A DNA stretch of 64,000 nt from an uncultured Alphaproteobacteria bacterium (GCA_950054485.1 CATLPD010000005.1:1-64000); one strand, 5' to 3'. Positions 17,266 to 27,756 are shown, numbered from the stretch's first letter. Made by a program: numbers and translations. Notes: generated by a model not told the origin, from the sequence alone.

Positions 17266-18972
17266 ATGACTCAATTCGGCCGCAGAGCATCGCAATCAAA
17301 GGCGCGCGAAACAACGCTGTCAGCGCACCAAGAGCGCGTTTACGGGGAATTCTTCAAAGCGATTGAGCAGGTCGGGCGCCGACTGGAGCGCACCGAATCC
17401 GAGCGCGACCGTCTTGCAACCCGCGTTTCAAATCTGGAATCCCGTGCTGAAAAAGATGAGCTGACGGGTAATTATTATCTGCCTGTTCGAGCTGACCATC
17501 ATGATGATTCGCACGTTGCACCCATGCCGAAATCGGTCATGGCCGCATCTTTTGTGAGTGTTTTTGTTGCGCTGTTTGCTTTGGGCGTGGTTCTGACCCA
17601 AGAACCCACATTGTCGAAAGAGCAAATCGCGGCCCTTCAGTTTAACCCGCCGAAATATGCGAATTTAAATCCGCAAAGCCCGTATTGGCAAAAAGTAGAT
17701 CTGTCGCAATCCGGCCAGACTAGCGCGCCTGTGAAACGCGAGGCCCCGACAGAAGAAGTTGCAGATATATATAGTGATACGCGCCCTGACGAGGCTGAGC
17801 TGGCAGAAGTTGTCAACGAGCCTGATCCATTGATACAGTCGATTTTAAACTCGCTTGAGAATACATCGAACGAGCAAGCAGGCGTTAATATTGATGCTGA
17901 AGAAGTTGACGTTGCCATTCAGGAAAATATAACCCCTGAAGCTGGTGAGGAAATTGTTCTAAATATTCCGATCGAGGAAATTGCCCCTGCGGCTGGCGAG
18001 CAATCCGCGGAAGACATTCAGGAAGCGACAACTGTTGCAAATGAGCCCGCACCTGCGCCCGTTGAGGTGGCAAAGGCACCAGAGGTGGTCGCCAAACCTG
18101 CGCCAGCTGTTGCAAAGCAGGAGCCTGTGAAGGCTGAAGTTAAACCTGTCGTTGTTGAGACTCAGAAATCACTTACGCCGTTACAGGCTGTAGATGCTAA
18201 GCCCGATCCTTCTTTACCGGAATCTCTAAAATCATTGGAGGCGCGTGCGCTTGACGGTGTGGCTGAGGCCCAGCATGACCTGGCAACATTATATGCGGCC
18301 GGTAATAATGTGAAGGCGGATTACTCCCGCGCCTTATTCTGGTTCAAGCAGGCGGCTGACGGTGGAATCGCAAATGCACATTATAATCTTGGTGTTATGG
18401 CTCACCAGGGTTTGGGACAAGCAGTGGATATGACCGGCGCACTGAAGTGGTATCAGAACGCGGCCGAGCTGGGGCACCCGGAAGCTTTATATAATCTGGG
18501 AATTGCTTTTACGGAAGGTATCGGCGTTGACCAGGATATAGAGCGTGGCGCGTCTTATTTCAAACGCGCAGCTGAAGTCGGTGTGGCACAGGCTGCATAT
18601 AACCTCGGCATTTTGTACGAGAGCAGCTTTCTGGGAGGAATTGATAAGCCCGAAGCAGCCAAGTGGTATAAAACAGCGGCAGAATCCGGCCACCAAGATG
18701 CGCTGGCATCATATGCGCGTATAACGGGTCAATCACTTGAGGTGTCTGCTGATTCGGTTCAATCTATTGAACCGGCTGCAGGGATGGCGCAACAGGATTT
18801 GATTGAATCTATCCAGAGCATTTTGATCACAGAAAAATATTTGCCGGGATACGCAGATGGCGTGATGGGCGCACAGACCGTTGATGCGATCAAAGCTTAC
18901 GAGCGTGCGAACGGACTGTCTGTGACCGGGCAGGCGACGCCCGAGCTTTTGTCTTATATGCGTGCTGAATAA
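17266..18972 (+). CDS. PodJ-like membrane protein with Sel1 repeats and peptidoglycan-binding domain
   Basis: 568 residues. A basic cytosolic N-terminus with a coiled coil (about 30-65), one membrane span (about 90-110), a long Pro/Ala/Glu-rich linker (about 125-310), roughly four Sel1-type TPR repeats (about 320-480, with AQHDLATLYAAG, AHYNLGVMAHQG, ALYNLGIAFTEG and AAYNLGILYES), and a C-terminal peptidoglycan-binding-like domain (about 500-566, ending near GYADGVMGAQTVDAIKAYER). This order matches the Caulobacter polarity factor PodJ, although PodJ has a much longer coiled-coil part. Likely a cell-envelope organiser spanning the inner membrane. First core gene beyond the tRNA; convergent with ispE, with 3 bp between stops. 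Confidence 0.75.
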   Translation: MTQFGRRASQSKARETTLSAHQERVYGEFFKAIEQVGRRLERTESERDRLATRVSNLESRAEKDELTGNYYLPVRADHHDDSHVAPMPKSVMAASFVSVFVALFALGVVLTQEPTLSKEQIAALQFNPPKYANLNPQSPYWQKVDLSQSGQTSAPVKREAPTEEVADIYSDTRPDEAELAEVVNEPDPLIQSILNSLENTSNEQAGVNIDAEEVDVAIQENITPEAGEEIVLNIPIEEIAPAAGEQSAEDIQEATTVANEPAPAPVEVAKAPEVVAKPAPAVAKQEPVKAEVKPVVVETQKSLTPLQAVDAKPDPSLPESLKSLEARALDGVAEAQHDLATLYAAGNNVKADYSRALFWFKQAADGGIANAHYNLGVMAHQGLGQAVDMTGALKWYQNAAELGHPEALYNLGIAFTEGIGVDQDIERGASYFKRAAEVGVAQAAYNLGILYESSFLGGIDKPEAAKWYKTAAESGHQDALASYARITGQSLEVSADSVQSIEPAAGMAQQDLIESIQSILITEKYLPGYADGVMGAQTVDAIKAYERANGLSVTGQATPELLSYMRAE

Positions 18973-18975
18973 AAA

Positions 18976-19871
18976 TTACCTTTTATTTATAAGGCCTTTT
19001 TTAACCCACCAGTTCGGGTTTTCACGTTTTATTTTTCTGGCCGCTTTTCGAGTATCGCGTTCGTTCTCAAAAAGAGCGAAACATGTTGCCCCGCTGCCGC
19101 TCATGCCCAAATAGCCCTGACCCTTTTGTCTTTCGAGTACTTCACGTATTTTTTTAATGTCCCGGCATAGATCCTCTGCTGCGGGGGCCAGATCGTTAGA
19201 GTGAATCGAAAGCCAGTTAAAATAATCTTTTGTGCTTGTAGCGCCAAACGGGGTAACAGCCTTTGCATTAAATTCGCCTTTTAACGATTTAAATACATCT
19301 GCGGTTAAAACGGGTCTGTTGGGGTTTACCAAAACGATGTTGCTTTGCGGCAGGCTTTCAAATGTTTCAATTTTCTCGCCAATTCCTGTTACGATGGCAC
19401 CATGCTGCTTTAAACACATGGGCACATCTGCACCCACTTTTTCGGCAATTTCAAGCAGTGCACTGTCATCATCTATCTTGTGAAGACGTGAAAAAAGTCT
19501 GAGCGCCGCTGCCGCATCACTCGAACCGCCGCCGATGCCGCATCACTCGAACCGCCGCCGATGCCGGCCCCAACAGGTAAATTTTTGTAAAGGGTTATTT
19601 CTCCACATAAAAGCAAATCAAATTTTTCGCAGAATAGCTTTAAGGTTTTGACAACAAGGTTGCTGTCATCGGCAGGGGCGCTGTCTCTATAGGGGCCCTT
19701 TACTTTGAACGTGAAGCTGTTGCCTTTTGTTTCTTTGTAGACAATGCGATCTGCAATGTCAGGGCAAAACACAACATGACTGTAGAGCAAATGATAACCA
19801 TCAGGCCGTTTTCCTGTTATATGTAAGAATAAGTTGATTTTGGCTGCGGCATCTTCCGAATGTTTTTTCAT
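18976..19871 (-). pseudogene. ispE: 4-diphosphocytidyl-2-C-methyl-D-erythritol kinase, frameshifted by a 26-bp duplication
   Basis: IspE is the GHMP-fold kinase of the non-mevalonate isoprenoid pathway. The N-terminal part (AAAKINLFLHITGKRPDGYH, then NLPVGAGIGGGSSDAA) is in one frame and the C-terminal part (VGADVPMC, GYLGMSGSGATCFALF) in another. An exact 26-bp tandem duplication at 19511-19562 lies in the ATP-binding GIGGGSSDA motif. Removing one copy restores a single frame of about 289 residues, the usual family length, reading SSDAAAALRLFSRLHKIDD across the join. The gene is normally essential where no other isoprenoid route exists. The break may be real, reversible by slippage, or an assembly error. 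Next to a TPR protein gene on the same strand. Confidence 0.88.
19511..19562. repeat. Perfect 26-bp tandem duplication inside ispE
   Basis: The unit GCCGCATCACTCGAACCGCC plus GCCGAT occurs at 19511-19536 and again at 19537-19562 without a mismatch, and the next four bases (GCCG) continue the match. Since 26 is not a multiple of three, the frame shifts. The lack of divergence shows that the event is recent or artefactual. Confidence 0.95.
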
Positions 19872-19900
19872 ACCGCCTATATATCAGATTTGTATTTCGA

Positions 19901-21742
19901 TTACAAAGCATCCGGTTTCTCCATTTCGGTTACAGAGGCAGAGTCTGTTTCAATTTCAGAATATAACCCATGCTTCATTTTTCTGGATAATTCGCCCAGC
20001 AGCTGAGTGTCGTCAGAGAAACGTCCGGCGCGCTCCCATTGATAACGGGCTTCTTTCAAGCGGCCGCTCTTCCAATAGGCGTCGCCAAGGTGATCATTCA
20101 TCGTGGCATCTTCGGGGTGCAGTTCAATCGCTTTTTCAAGCCAGTAGGACGCTTCATCATATTTTTCAAGCTTATAGAAAGCCCAGCCATAACTATCCAT
20201 GATATAACCGTCATGCGGGCGCATTTGAACAGCCTGTTCTATCATGTCCATGGCGCGTTCAAGATTGACACCTCTGTCAACCCAGCTATAGCCCAAAACA
20301 TTCAAAAGGGCAGGGTTGTCAGGGCTTAGTTCTAAAGCTTTAACAAAATCCTTTTCTGCCGCAGGCCAGTTATCCATTTGTTCATGCGCCATGCCACGTG
20401 CATATAAAACATTCCAGTGATCAGCGCTTATGTCGCTACCCAGCTTGGATACAGCATTGTTATAGGCAACCAGAGCCAAATCAAATTGATTCTTACTTTG
20501 GTGGATATCGCCTGTGCGAACCAAAGCTTCATAGACGTAATGCGCATTGTTCTGCATATTTTTTAATATACCAAGCGCGCTTTCAGGCTGATCGGCCTGT
20601 TCAAATGCATGAACCATCTTCATCTGGGCTGTCTTGTATAAGACATTGGTTGGCAAAACTTTTTTATAATAGGCAATGGCTTCATCGTAATGATGGTTTT
20701 CGGTCATTAGGTCCCCCATCAGAATGAAGGCTTCCTGATTGGTGTGTCCGACATATTCTGCAATGCGGTTGTAAATCAACGCGCTGTCTTTGGCATCGCG
20801 GTCTGAAAGCAGCTGGGCCATACTATATAGGGTAAAAGCCATTCCCTGATCGGGCTTTGTAAAGAAGGCTTCGGGCACCTCTTTGGCTGCTACGCGTTGC
20901 AGGGCCGTTTCCAAATACGGGTTGTTGGGCTCTTGCTCGTTAAACAACTTATATACTTTTTCGGCCGTTTCCCAATCGTGATTACGTTCAAAAAAGTTAG
21001 CAACCATCAAGGTTTCCTGCAGGGGCAATCCTTTTTGTAGGCTCATTCTATAGGCAAGGTCGGCTTGCTGTGTCTGAGCGGTAAAGTCGAGTATAATAGC
21101 CTTTTGAAAATTATAGGCATTGTCATCGGTAAAATCTGAAGCTTCAAGCTGGCTCATCGCTCGTTCTGTATTGCCTTCAGCCGCACTGTTCCAGGCTTTT
21201 AGTAAAGGCACGGCATATCCGCCAAATACATTCGTATCGATCTCGGCCAGGGTTGCGTTTGATTTTTGATAGTCGCCATCTTTAAAGGCTTTTATGGCCC
21301 TAAGAATGTGGGCAAGCTCCCCACCTTCGCGTAAATCACTTATTTTATCGGCATAAGATAGGGCGCTGTCAAAATCGGCAGTCGTAATCGCCATCAAAAA
21401 TGCGCGATCCAAAATGCCGTTTTTATCGGCTTTGCCGATGTCGGAAAGCTCGAACGCTCTATTCATGTAGCGATAGGCATTATCCCAATCTTTGTTCTTT
21501 TGAGCAGAGCGACCAGCCAAATAACTGCCCGTCACAGTCGGGCGCAACATCGGATTCAGGCGGGCCTGGTGCTGCTTTAGAATATCCTCTAGCTCGGCCG
21601 TGACTGCGTCAGGATACTGATGTACAGCCGGTCCATTATTTAATGTATTAAAAAACGGGATGCTGTCCTTGTAATCAGACGAGATTACGCCTGCTGCAAA
21701 TGCAACAGACACAGATAGTGCGATCAGGGATTTCTTATTCAA
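19901..21742 (-). CDS. Secreted TPR-repeat protein
   Basis: 613 residues with an N-terminal signal peptide (MNKKSLIALSVSVAFAAGVI). The rest is built of tetratricopeptide repeats, clearest in the C-terminal half: YARGMAHEQMDNWPAAEKDF, ALELSPDNPALLNVLGYSWV, and HPEDATMNDHLGDAYWKSGR. TPR arrays act as protein-protein scaffolds, here in the periplasm or outer membrane. TPR genes of this size are often found beside ispE in alphaproteobacteria, and the two lie 29 bp apart on the same strand, so they may be co-transcribed. No enzymatic domain is seen. Confidence 0.85.
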   Translation of the reverse strand: MNKKSLIALSVSVAFAAGVISSDYKDSIPFFNTLNNGPAVHQYPDAVTAELEDILKQHQARLNPMLRPTVTGSYLAGRSAQKNKDWDNAYRYMNRAFELSDIGKADKNGILDRAFLMAITTADFDSALSYADKISDLREGGELAHILRAIKAFKDGDYQKSNATLAEIDTNVFGGYAVPLLKAWNSAAEGNTERAMSQLEASDFTDDNAYNFQKAIILDFTAQTQQADLAYRMSLQKGLPLQETLMVANFFERNHDWETAEKVYKLFNEQEPNNPYLETALQRVAAKEVPEAFFTKPDQGMAFTLYSMAQLLSDRDAKDSALIYNRIAEYVGHTNQEAFILMGDLMTENHHYDEAIAYYKKVLPTNVLYKTAQMKMVHAFEQADQPESALGILKNMQNNAHYVYEALVRTGDIHQSKNQFDLALVAYNNAVSKLGSDISADHWNVLYARGMAHEQMDNWPAAEKDFVKALELSPDNPALLNVLGYSWVDRGVNLERAMDMIEQAVQMRPHDGYIMDSYGWAFYKLEKYDEASYWLEKAIELHPEDATMNDHLGDAYWKSGRLKEARYQWERAGRFSDDTQLLGELSRKMKHGLYSEIETDSASVTEMEKPDAL

Positions 21743-21946
21743 AATATGCTCCTTTTGACGCTTTTTAGCCTATGGCTTTATTTCGGTATTCGACCCAAGC
21801 GGCAGGACGTATCTTTATTATCCCGCGCATATATTAAAATTTGGTCAAAAATTCTGAATTTCAATGGTAAATCCGGATTTTTTTGGATTGTCATGTCTTT
21901 TTTTATGTGATAATTGTAATAATCTTACAAAAAAGCGGGGGCTATT

Positions 21947-23152
21947 TTGTCCAAAAAACGTAAAAGCGTTGTTGCTGCATTCGCGAGTGTTTCCCTGATC
22001 GGGGCTGCGCCCGTTTATGCCGTCCCAGATATTTCACCTGTAACGGAAACAGTTTCCGGGGCATCCGAATGTGAGAGCGTGGGGCAGGGGTTCTCGAACG
22101 GGGAAGTTTATAAAGATAGAAGTTGTGTCCTTTTGACTGATTTTCTGGCATCCCCTGATGCCTATAAGGGCGAGAAAATGCACGGAACATTAACGATGCT
22201 GTTTAATTCGTCGGCGATGGGGCGCCAAATGCTGACCGAGGCGGCGGCTGAAGGGTATCGCCTTTGTGATATGAATTTACCGCCCTATGTCGCGGCTATG
22301 CATTTTAAAGACGATAGAAAAATCGGTGTTGATTACTCACATGAAAAAAGTCAGTTGGACTATTTAACAAATGTGGTTCATGAACTGGGGCACTTTTACC
22401 AGCAGTCCCATTTTGGTGTTAACCATTTTGCGCTTGAACGCTCCTTGTATGATAATCAGAGAGTGATGCTGGCCATGGAAACGGCTGCGCCCGTTATGGA
22501 GGTTATCGCCGTATACGAGGCTGGTTTAGCGGGCTCGGTTAACTGGCGGGCAGCTTACATGAAAAACAGCATCAAAAGACAATTGCTGGAAAATTTTGAT
22601 CAGGAATATAATCTTTCCAGAAGCTCGGGGGAAAGCCACCGGGCCGCCATTAATCGCGCGGCGGCAAGCGCATGGCAGGCCGTGCTACAAGATCAATATA
22701 AGCTTGATTTTTATAACAACCGCGCAGCCAGAACAACATTAATGTATTCGGAGTTTTTGCGTTCTGACATGACATCCTATGATCGTAACGCTGTCATCGA
22801 TCAGGTCAACAACGCCGGAAGGATCGGGGATACTATAAGTTTTACTAGCTTTGACGCCCTGCCATCGACACAAAGGCTTTTCGGCAAAAGCGACCAGACG
22901 CGCCAGTTTTTCGAGGCGGTAGAGTGGTATCGTATTTCCAAAATTTGGGGCACTGACCATCCTGATGTGCAGGCCAGATATGATGGTCTGGTTACGGCCA
23001 ATAATGCCTTTATACAAAAAGATTTCGAGCAGGTCATATGCAAGATGAAGCAGGGTATGAACACCAGAGATGCGCTGGATGATACAATTGTGCCATTAAC
23101 AGCGGCAGAAATATCGACACGCGTAAATGTGAATGTGCGCTTTCACATGTGA
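21947..23152 (+). CDS. Secreted HExxH putative metallopeptidase, paralog 1
   Basis: 401 residues. TTG start at 21947 after a G-rich ribosome site; no ATG is available before the signal peptide, which runs to about APVYA (22-26). The mature protein has HELGH at 145-149 and, 29 residues later, the conserved METAAP with E178 as likely third zinc ligand, a gluzincin-like layout. Two cysteines (about 60 and 107) are kept in the paralog and may form a disulfide. The family may be DUF6782, from memory only. The neighbour at 23219 shares DNQRVMLAMETAAPV almost word for word. Substrate unknown; it would act outside the cytoplasm. Confidence 0.75.
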   Translation: MSKKRKSVVAAFASVSLIGAAPVYAVPDISPVTETVSGASECESVGQGFSNGEVYKDRSCVLLTDFLASPDAYKGEKMHGTLTMLFNSSAMGRQMLTEAAAEGYRLCDMNLPPYVAAMHFKDDRKIGVDYSHEKSQLDYLTNVVHELGHFYQQSHFGVNHFALERSLYDNQRVMLAMETAAPVMEVIAVYEAGLAGSVNWRAAYMKNSIKRQLLENFDQEYNLSRSSGESHRAAINRAAASAWQAVLQDQYKLDFYNNRAARTTLMYSEFLRSDMTSYDRNAVIDQVNNAGRIGDTISFTSFDALPSTQRLFGKSDQTRQFFEAVEWYRISKIWGTDHPDVQARYDGLVTANNAFIQKDFEQVICKMKQGMNTRDALDDTIVPLTAAEISTRVNVNVRFHM

Positions 23153-23218
23153 CCTTGAGCGCGCGAAACGAGTATGATAAAAATAGGCATAATTTAAATT
23201 ATAAATCAGGGGTTTAAG

Positions 23219-24451
23219 ATGAAAAAATCAAAGTCAAAAAGGCTGAAGGCTGTTTTTGCCGCGGCGGCAGCGTCAATGATGGTAACAAGTATGCCTGCGG
23301 GGGCGCATATTCACAGTATGCCGTTCCAGGGACAACAATTCGTAAATGATAATGGCGATCCGGGGGTGATCCGTATTGCCGGAATGCGTATAGATCAGCG
23401 TTCATGCCTTTCTTTGGATGATTTTCTTGCAGATACATCAAATCACCGACGTGCCCCAAGCTATGAAACCTTGACCGAGCTTTATAATTCCTCTGCTTTC
23501 AGCCGTAATCTGATGCGTGATGCGGCAGATCAGAATGTACAGGTTTGTGATATGGGGCTGCCAAACAATATCGCAGGTGTTCATATTCCACACTTAAACA
23601 AGGTTGGGCTTGATTTCAAACGCAACACTTCGACGCATTTAAATATGGTCTATATGGCGCACGAATTTGCGCACTATACCCAGTTTTTGAACGGCAGTGA
23701 TTATTTTGACCCGAACAGAACCATGTACGAAAATCAAAGGGTGTTGCTGGCCATGGAAACGGCGGCACCTGTTGCGGAATTGATCGCAATGTTTCTGGCC
23801 GAGGAAAATGGCGACCGCCGGGCCTCGTCAGCTTTTCCACACAGGTCCGAAGAATCGCGCTGGTACCGCGCCTTTAAACTTGAATATCGTAGCCAAATCC
23901 GTGCGGGGGTTACACATGATGACGCCTTGAACGCTGCAGCGAATAAAGTCTGGATCAATACCTTTGATGATCAGGACAAGCTAGATCATTATAACAATGC
24001 GCTTTTAGGATTTACGCTGGTGAATATGCATTTACTTAAGCCATCCGTGGCGGCCAATTATTCGGACCCTGACCTGGCAGCCGCTGTCAGAGGGGCTGGA
24101 CAGCTTTCGGACACCGTAGATTTCACCAATCTGGATACGATGCCAAGCGGCGAGGCGCTGTTTGGACGCAATGATCGCATGCAGCGTATATTCGAAGCAA
24201 TGGAATGGTATCGCCAAAGCAAAATTTATGGTGCTGATAACGAATGGGTGATCTGGCAGCAAAACAATCTGCGTGCAAATGGAAACCGCTATGTCGACGC
24301 CGATTTTGACGAGGCATTACGGGATATCAGAAAAGGTAAACGTGCGGACCGCGCAATTGCCGATTCCGTCAGCCGCCAGAGAAACTCATTCGAAGCATCA
24401 GATATTTCAACGTTTCATACGCCGAATATCTCTGTGACGTATAAGTTTTAA
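23219..24451 (+). CDS. Secreted HExxH putative metallopeptidase, paralog 2
   Basis: 410 residues. Signal peptide to about PAGA (26-29); HEFAH at 148-152; E180 in LAMETAAPV as probable third zinc ligand. Blocks shared with the upstream gene include NSSAFSRNLM versus NSSAMGRQML, VCDMGLP versus LCDMNLP, and EAMEWYRQSKIYG versus EAVEWYRISKIWG, so the pair arose by tandem duplication and then diverged widely. 66 bp separate the genes, with no terminator seen, so they may be one transcript. Convergent with ETF-QO, 9 bp between stops. Function unknown. Confidence 0.75.
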   Translation: MKKSKSKRLKAVFAAAAASMMVTSMPAGAHIHSMPFQGQQFVNDNGDPGVIRIAGMRIDQRSCLSLDDFLADTSNHRRAPSYETLTELYNSSAFSRNLMRDAADQNVQVCDMGLPNNIAGVHIPHLNKVGLDFKRNTSTHLNMVYMAHEFAHYTQFLNGSDYFDPNRTMYENQRVLLAMETAAPVAELIAMFLAEENGDRRASSAFPHRSEESRWYRAFKLEYRSQIRAGVTHDDALNAAANKVWINTFDDQDKLDHYNNALLGFTLVNMHLLKPSVAANYSDPDLAAAVRGAGQLSDTVDFTNLDTMPSGEALFGRNDRMQRIFEAMEWYRQSKIYGADNEWVIWQQNNLRANGNRYVDADFDEALRDIRKGKRADRAIADSVSRQRNSFEASDISTFHTPNISVTYKF

Positions 24452-24460
24452 ATGTGATTT

Positions 24461-26095
24461 TTACATTCCCGTGTAATTCGGACCACCGCCGCCCTCGGGC
24501 ACTGTCCAGTTAATGTTCTGTGCAGGGTCTTTGATGTCGCATGTTTTGCAATGTACACAGTTTTGCGCGTTAATCTGGAATTTTGGCTGACCATCATCGC
24601 CCTGAATAATTTCATAGACCGAGGCAGGACAGTATCTTTGTGCGGGCTCGTCATAGATCGGCAGATTTTGCTGAACCGGCACGGACGGGTCTTTTAATTT
24701 TAAATGACAGGGCTGATCTTCGGCATGGTTTGTATTTGATAAAAAGACGGATGATAAAATATCAAAGGTCAAAACCCCATCCGGTTTCGGATATTCAATT
24801 GGCGTGCAGTCCTTCGCAGGTTTTAACTGTGTATGATCGGCATGGTTTTTAAATGTCCATGGTGCTTTGCCACGCAATATATATGTGTCCAGACCGGCAT
24901 AGGCAAGGCCGGCATAAAGGCCCTTGTGAAAGCCGGGGCGAATGTTGCGTGCCGTATAAAGCTCCTCATGCAGCCAGCTGTTTTTATATTTTTCGGTGTA
25001 AGATACAGCTTCTGCCTGATCGCCCGCTACAGCCTCAAAGACAGCTTCAGCAGATAACATTCCCGATTTCATGGCAGTGTGATTGCCCTTGATTTTGGGT
25101 GTATTCAAAAAACCAGCAGCATCGCCAACTAAAACGCCACCTGGGAAAGTCAGACGTGGCATTGATTGATATCCGCCTTCGGATAATGCGCGCGCACCGT
25201 ATGAAATGCGTTTACCGCCTTCCAGATATTTTTTGATGTCAGGATGCGTTTTAAAACGCTGCATTTCTTTGAACGGGTGCAAATAGGTGTTTTGGTAATC
25301 CAGCCCCACCACAAAACCGATTGATACCAGATTATCACCGTAATGATACATCCATGATCCGCCATAGGTTTTGCTGTCCATCGGCCAGCCGACGCTGTGC
25401 ACAGCAAGGCCTCTTTTATGCTGTTCAGCTGGGATTTCCCAAATTTCTTTAACGCCGATCCCGTATGTTTGCGGGTCGCAATCTTTACGCAGGTCGAACT
25501 TTTCCATCAGCATTTTCGATAGATGCCCACGGCAGCCTTCGGCGAATATTGTTTGTTTGGCATGCAGCTCTAATCCGGGCTCGAAACTGTCTTTATGTGA
25601 TCCGTCAGCAGCAACGCCCATATTGCCGGTGGCAACACCTTTGACACGGCCGTCTTCGTGATACAGAATTTCGGCGGCGGCAAAGCCGGGATAGATTTCA
25701 ACGCCCATGGCCTCGGCCTGTTCGGCCAGCCATTTGCCGAGCTCTCCTATAGATATGATGTAATTGCCATCATTATGCATTTGTGGCGGGGTGGGGAGTT
25801 TGAAAGAGGATTTTTCCGTCAGGAATAAAAAACGGTCTTCCGTGACAGGCGTATTCAATGGTGCGCCTTTTTCTTTCCAGTCAGGGATCAATTCGTTCAA
25901 TGCGCGCGGTTCGAACGCCGCGCCTGACAATAAATGCGCCCCGACTTCTGATCCTTTTTCCAAAACGGTGACATGGATATCTTGGCCTTTTTCAGCGGCC
26001 AGCTGTTTCAGGCGAATGGCCGCGGATAATCCTGACGGGCCGGCCCCGACGATGACGACATCGACTTCCATACTTTCGCGCTGAACATTTTCCAT
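24461..26095 (-). CDS. Electron transfer flavoprotein-ubiquinone oxidoreductase
   Basis: 544 residues. Passes electrons from ETF (fatty acid and amino acid oxidation) to ubiquinone at the inner membrane. The N-terminal FAD-binding motif is [17 protein letters not shown]. The middle has the [20 protein letters not shown] block of this family. The C-terminal ferredoxin-like part binds a 4Fe-4S cluster through CPASVYE and [12 protein letters not shown]. Full length for the family. Good evidence for aerobic beta-oxidation-type metabolism. The partner genes etfA and etfB are not in the window. Confidence 0.95.
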   Translation of the reverse strand: MENVQRESMEVDVVIVGAGPSGLSAAIRLKQLAAEKGQDIHVTVLEKGSEVGAHLLSGAAFEPRALNELIPDWKEKGAPLNTPVTEDRFLFLTEKSSFKLPTPPQMHNDGNYIISIGELGKWLAEQAEAMGVEIYPGFAAAEILYHEDGRVKGVATGNMGVAADGSHKDSFEPGLELHAKQTIFAEGCRGHLSKMLMEKFDLRKDCDPQTYGIGVKEIWEIPAEQHKRGLAVHSVGWPMDSKTYGGSWMYHYGDNLVSIGFVVGLDYQNTYLHPFKEMQRFKTHPDIKKYLEGGKRISYGARALSEGGYQSMPRLTFPGGVLVGDAAGFLNTPKIKGNHTAMKSGMLSAEAVFEAVAGDQAEAVSYTEKYKNSWLHEELYTARNIRPGFHKGLYAGLAYAGLDTYILRGKAPWTFKNHADHTQLKPAKDCTPIEYPKPDGVLTFDILSSVFLSNTNHAEDQPCHLKLKDPSVPVQQNLPIYDEPAQRYCPASVYEIIQGDDGQPKFQINAQNCVHCKTCDIKDPAQNINWTVPEGGGGPNYTGM

Positions 26096-26164
26096 CTTGA
26101 AACTCCGTTTGTTTTACTCTTTATATATAGTGTGCATTTATTTTTAATTCAGTAAAGATATCAA

Positions 26165-26689
26165 ATGGCTTATCGCATCATGATTATCGGGTCTAGTTGC
26201 TCGGGCAAGACAACTTTAGGGCGCCGATTGGGGCAGACGCTGGATGTCAAGCATATCGATCTCGATGATTTGAATTGGCTGCCCAATTGGCAGGCAAGTA
26301 CGAAAGAGGATTTACGACGAAAGATTAAAGAGGAAATTCGGGATATCGACAGTTGGGTTATAACAGGCGGCTATTCCCAAACGTGGGATATTACAATGCC
26401 ATTGGCAACCCACGTCATTTTCCCCGATCTGCCATACCCGATTTTGCTATGGCGGCTTTTGGTGCGGACGTTTCGCAGAGTGAGGAAAAAAGAAAAATGC
26501 TGCGGTGATAATGTCGAAACGCTGTCAAACTTTTTGTCAAAAGACTCTTTGGTGATTTGGCAAATCAAAAACTTTAAAAGTAAAAAAGAGCGATTTGAAA
26601 CACTGAAGGCAAAACCATATAATCCTGATACAAAATTCCTGAGATTTAAAAGGATCAGGGATGTTCAAACCGTTATAGATGCTTTATAA
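26165..26689 (+). CDS. P-loop nucleotide kinase-like protein (FlaR/adenylate-kinase type)
   Basis: 174 residues. N-terminal P-loop [15 protein letters not shown], then [13 protein letters not shown] and WVITGGY, the pattern of small adenylate-kinase-like proteins often annotated as DNA topology modulation protein FlaR. It lacks the long lid of true adenylate kinase. The substrate is not known. Divergent from ETF-QO and just before the uracil-DNA glycosylase gene. Confidence 0.7.
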   Translation: MAYRIMIIGSSCSGKTTLGRRLGQTLDVKHIDLDDLNWLPNWQASTKEDLRRKIKEEIRDIDSWVITGGYSQTWDITMPLATHVIFPDLPYPILLWRLLVRTFRRVRKKEKCCGDNVETLSNFLSKDSLVIWQIKNFKSKKERFETLKAKPYNPDTKFLRFKRIRDVQTVIDAL

Positions 26690-26696
26690 AATAAAC

Positions 26697-27551
26697 ATGT
26701 CTCAAGATTTATCAGATATAGCGGCGCTGGATTGGCACCTTGAAGTCGGGGCGGATGAAGCGATTGGCGATGCGCCAGTTAACTGGCTTGCCAAAGCGCC
26801 TACTTTGTCAAAACCGACGGCGGCTTCAGCTTCTTCGGCGATCAAAACACCAATTTCTGCAGGAACACCAAAGTTCGATCCGCCCAAAGCACAAAAGTCT
26901 CTGGAGGTTGCCCCGCCATTGGGCACGGCAGATGCCGCGGTCGAAGCCCGCCGCATTGCGGCAGAATGTGAGGACCTTGAGGCGCTCGAAAAAGCGGTGC
27001 GCGCATTTGAAGGTTGCCCGTTAAAACGAACGGCGAAAAATACGGTTTTCTGCGATGGCAATCCAAAAGCCCGCATTATGCTGATTGGCGAGGCCCCGGG
27101 CGCGGAAGAGGATAAGATGGGCAAGCCCTTTGTTGGGGCGTCAGGCCAACTGCTGGATAAAATGTTTGGTGCCATTGGGGTTTCGCGCGAAGCTGATGAG
27201 GTTGAAAAAGCCATCTATATTTCGAACATCGTATTCTGGCGTCCGCCGGGTAACCGCGCCCCAAGCCCTGCCGAGATTGCTGTCTGCCTGCCGTTTGTCG
27301 AACGTCATATCGAAATAGTGAAGCCTGAAATATTAGTTTTTTGTGGCGGCGTGGCAGCCAAGGCCTTGATGGAAACAACCCAAGGCATCACACGCCTGCG
27401 TGGAAAATGGTATGACTATGAAACGTCTAAACTGGGCAAAGCTGTGCCGTCTTTGGCGCTTTTTCATCCTTCATATTTGTCGAGATCACCCCAGCAGAAA
27501 AAATATGCGTGGCAGGATTTACTGATGATTCAAAAGAAAATGGCCCAATAA
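26697..27551 (+). CDS. Uracil-DNA glycosylase, family 4-like
   Basis: 284 residues. Removes uracil from DNA as the first step of base-excision repair. Motif 1 GEAPGAEED (131-139) and [13 protein letters not shown] (142-154) are the family-4 signatures, and the C-terminal LFHPSYL motif is present. The first ~95 residues are a low-complexity Ala/Pro-rich extension common in alphaproteobacterial members. The iron-sulfur cysteines are reduced: FEGCPLK keeps one Cys where many family-4 enzymes have a Cys-x-x-Cys. The ATG at 26697 is preferred; another at 26679 overlaps the kinase gene. Neither has a good ribosome site. Confidence 0.88.
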   Translation: MSQDLSDIAALDWHLEVGADEAIGDAPVNWLAKAPTLSKPTAASASSAIKTPISAGTPKFDPPKAQKSLEVAPPLGTADAAVEARRIAAECEDLEALEKAVRAFEGCPLKRTAKNTVFCDGNPKARIMLIGEAPGAEEDKMGKPFVGASGQLLDKMFGAIGVSREADEVEKAIYISNIVFWRPPGNRAPSPAEIAVCLPFVERHIEIVKPEILVFCGGVAAKALMETTQGITRLRGKWYDYETSKLGKAVPSLALFHPSYLSRSPQQKKYAWQDLLMIQKKMAQ

Positions 27552-27756
27552 GGTCATCTGATTCTCTGGTTTTAAGGTAGGTTTTAGTTGTTTTTTCATA
27601 AAAACGATATCTGTTTTTATTCCATGAATACAATCCCTTAAAAACACGGGGCTTGGCATCATCCTCCCAAATAATGCTTTCTGAATTGCAAAAAGCTGTA
27701 ATTTAAGATAAAAAATAAGTCTATTCGCGAATAAAGAAAATAAAAAGGTGTGCCGT

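Noticed and set aside
19511-19562. CRISPR-like repeat
   Set aside because: Only two units without spacers; it is a tandem duplication within a gene. No CRISPR array was seen in the window.
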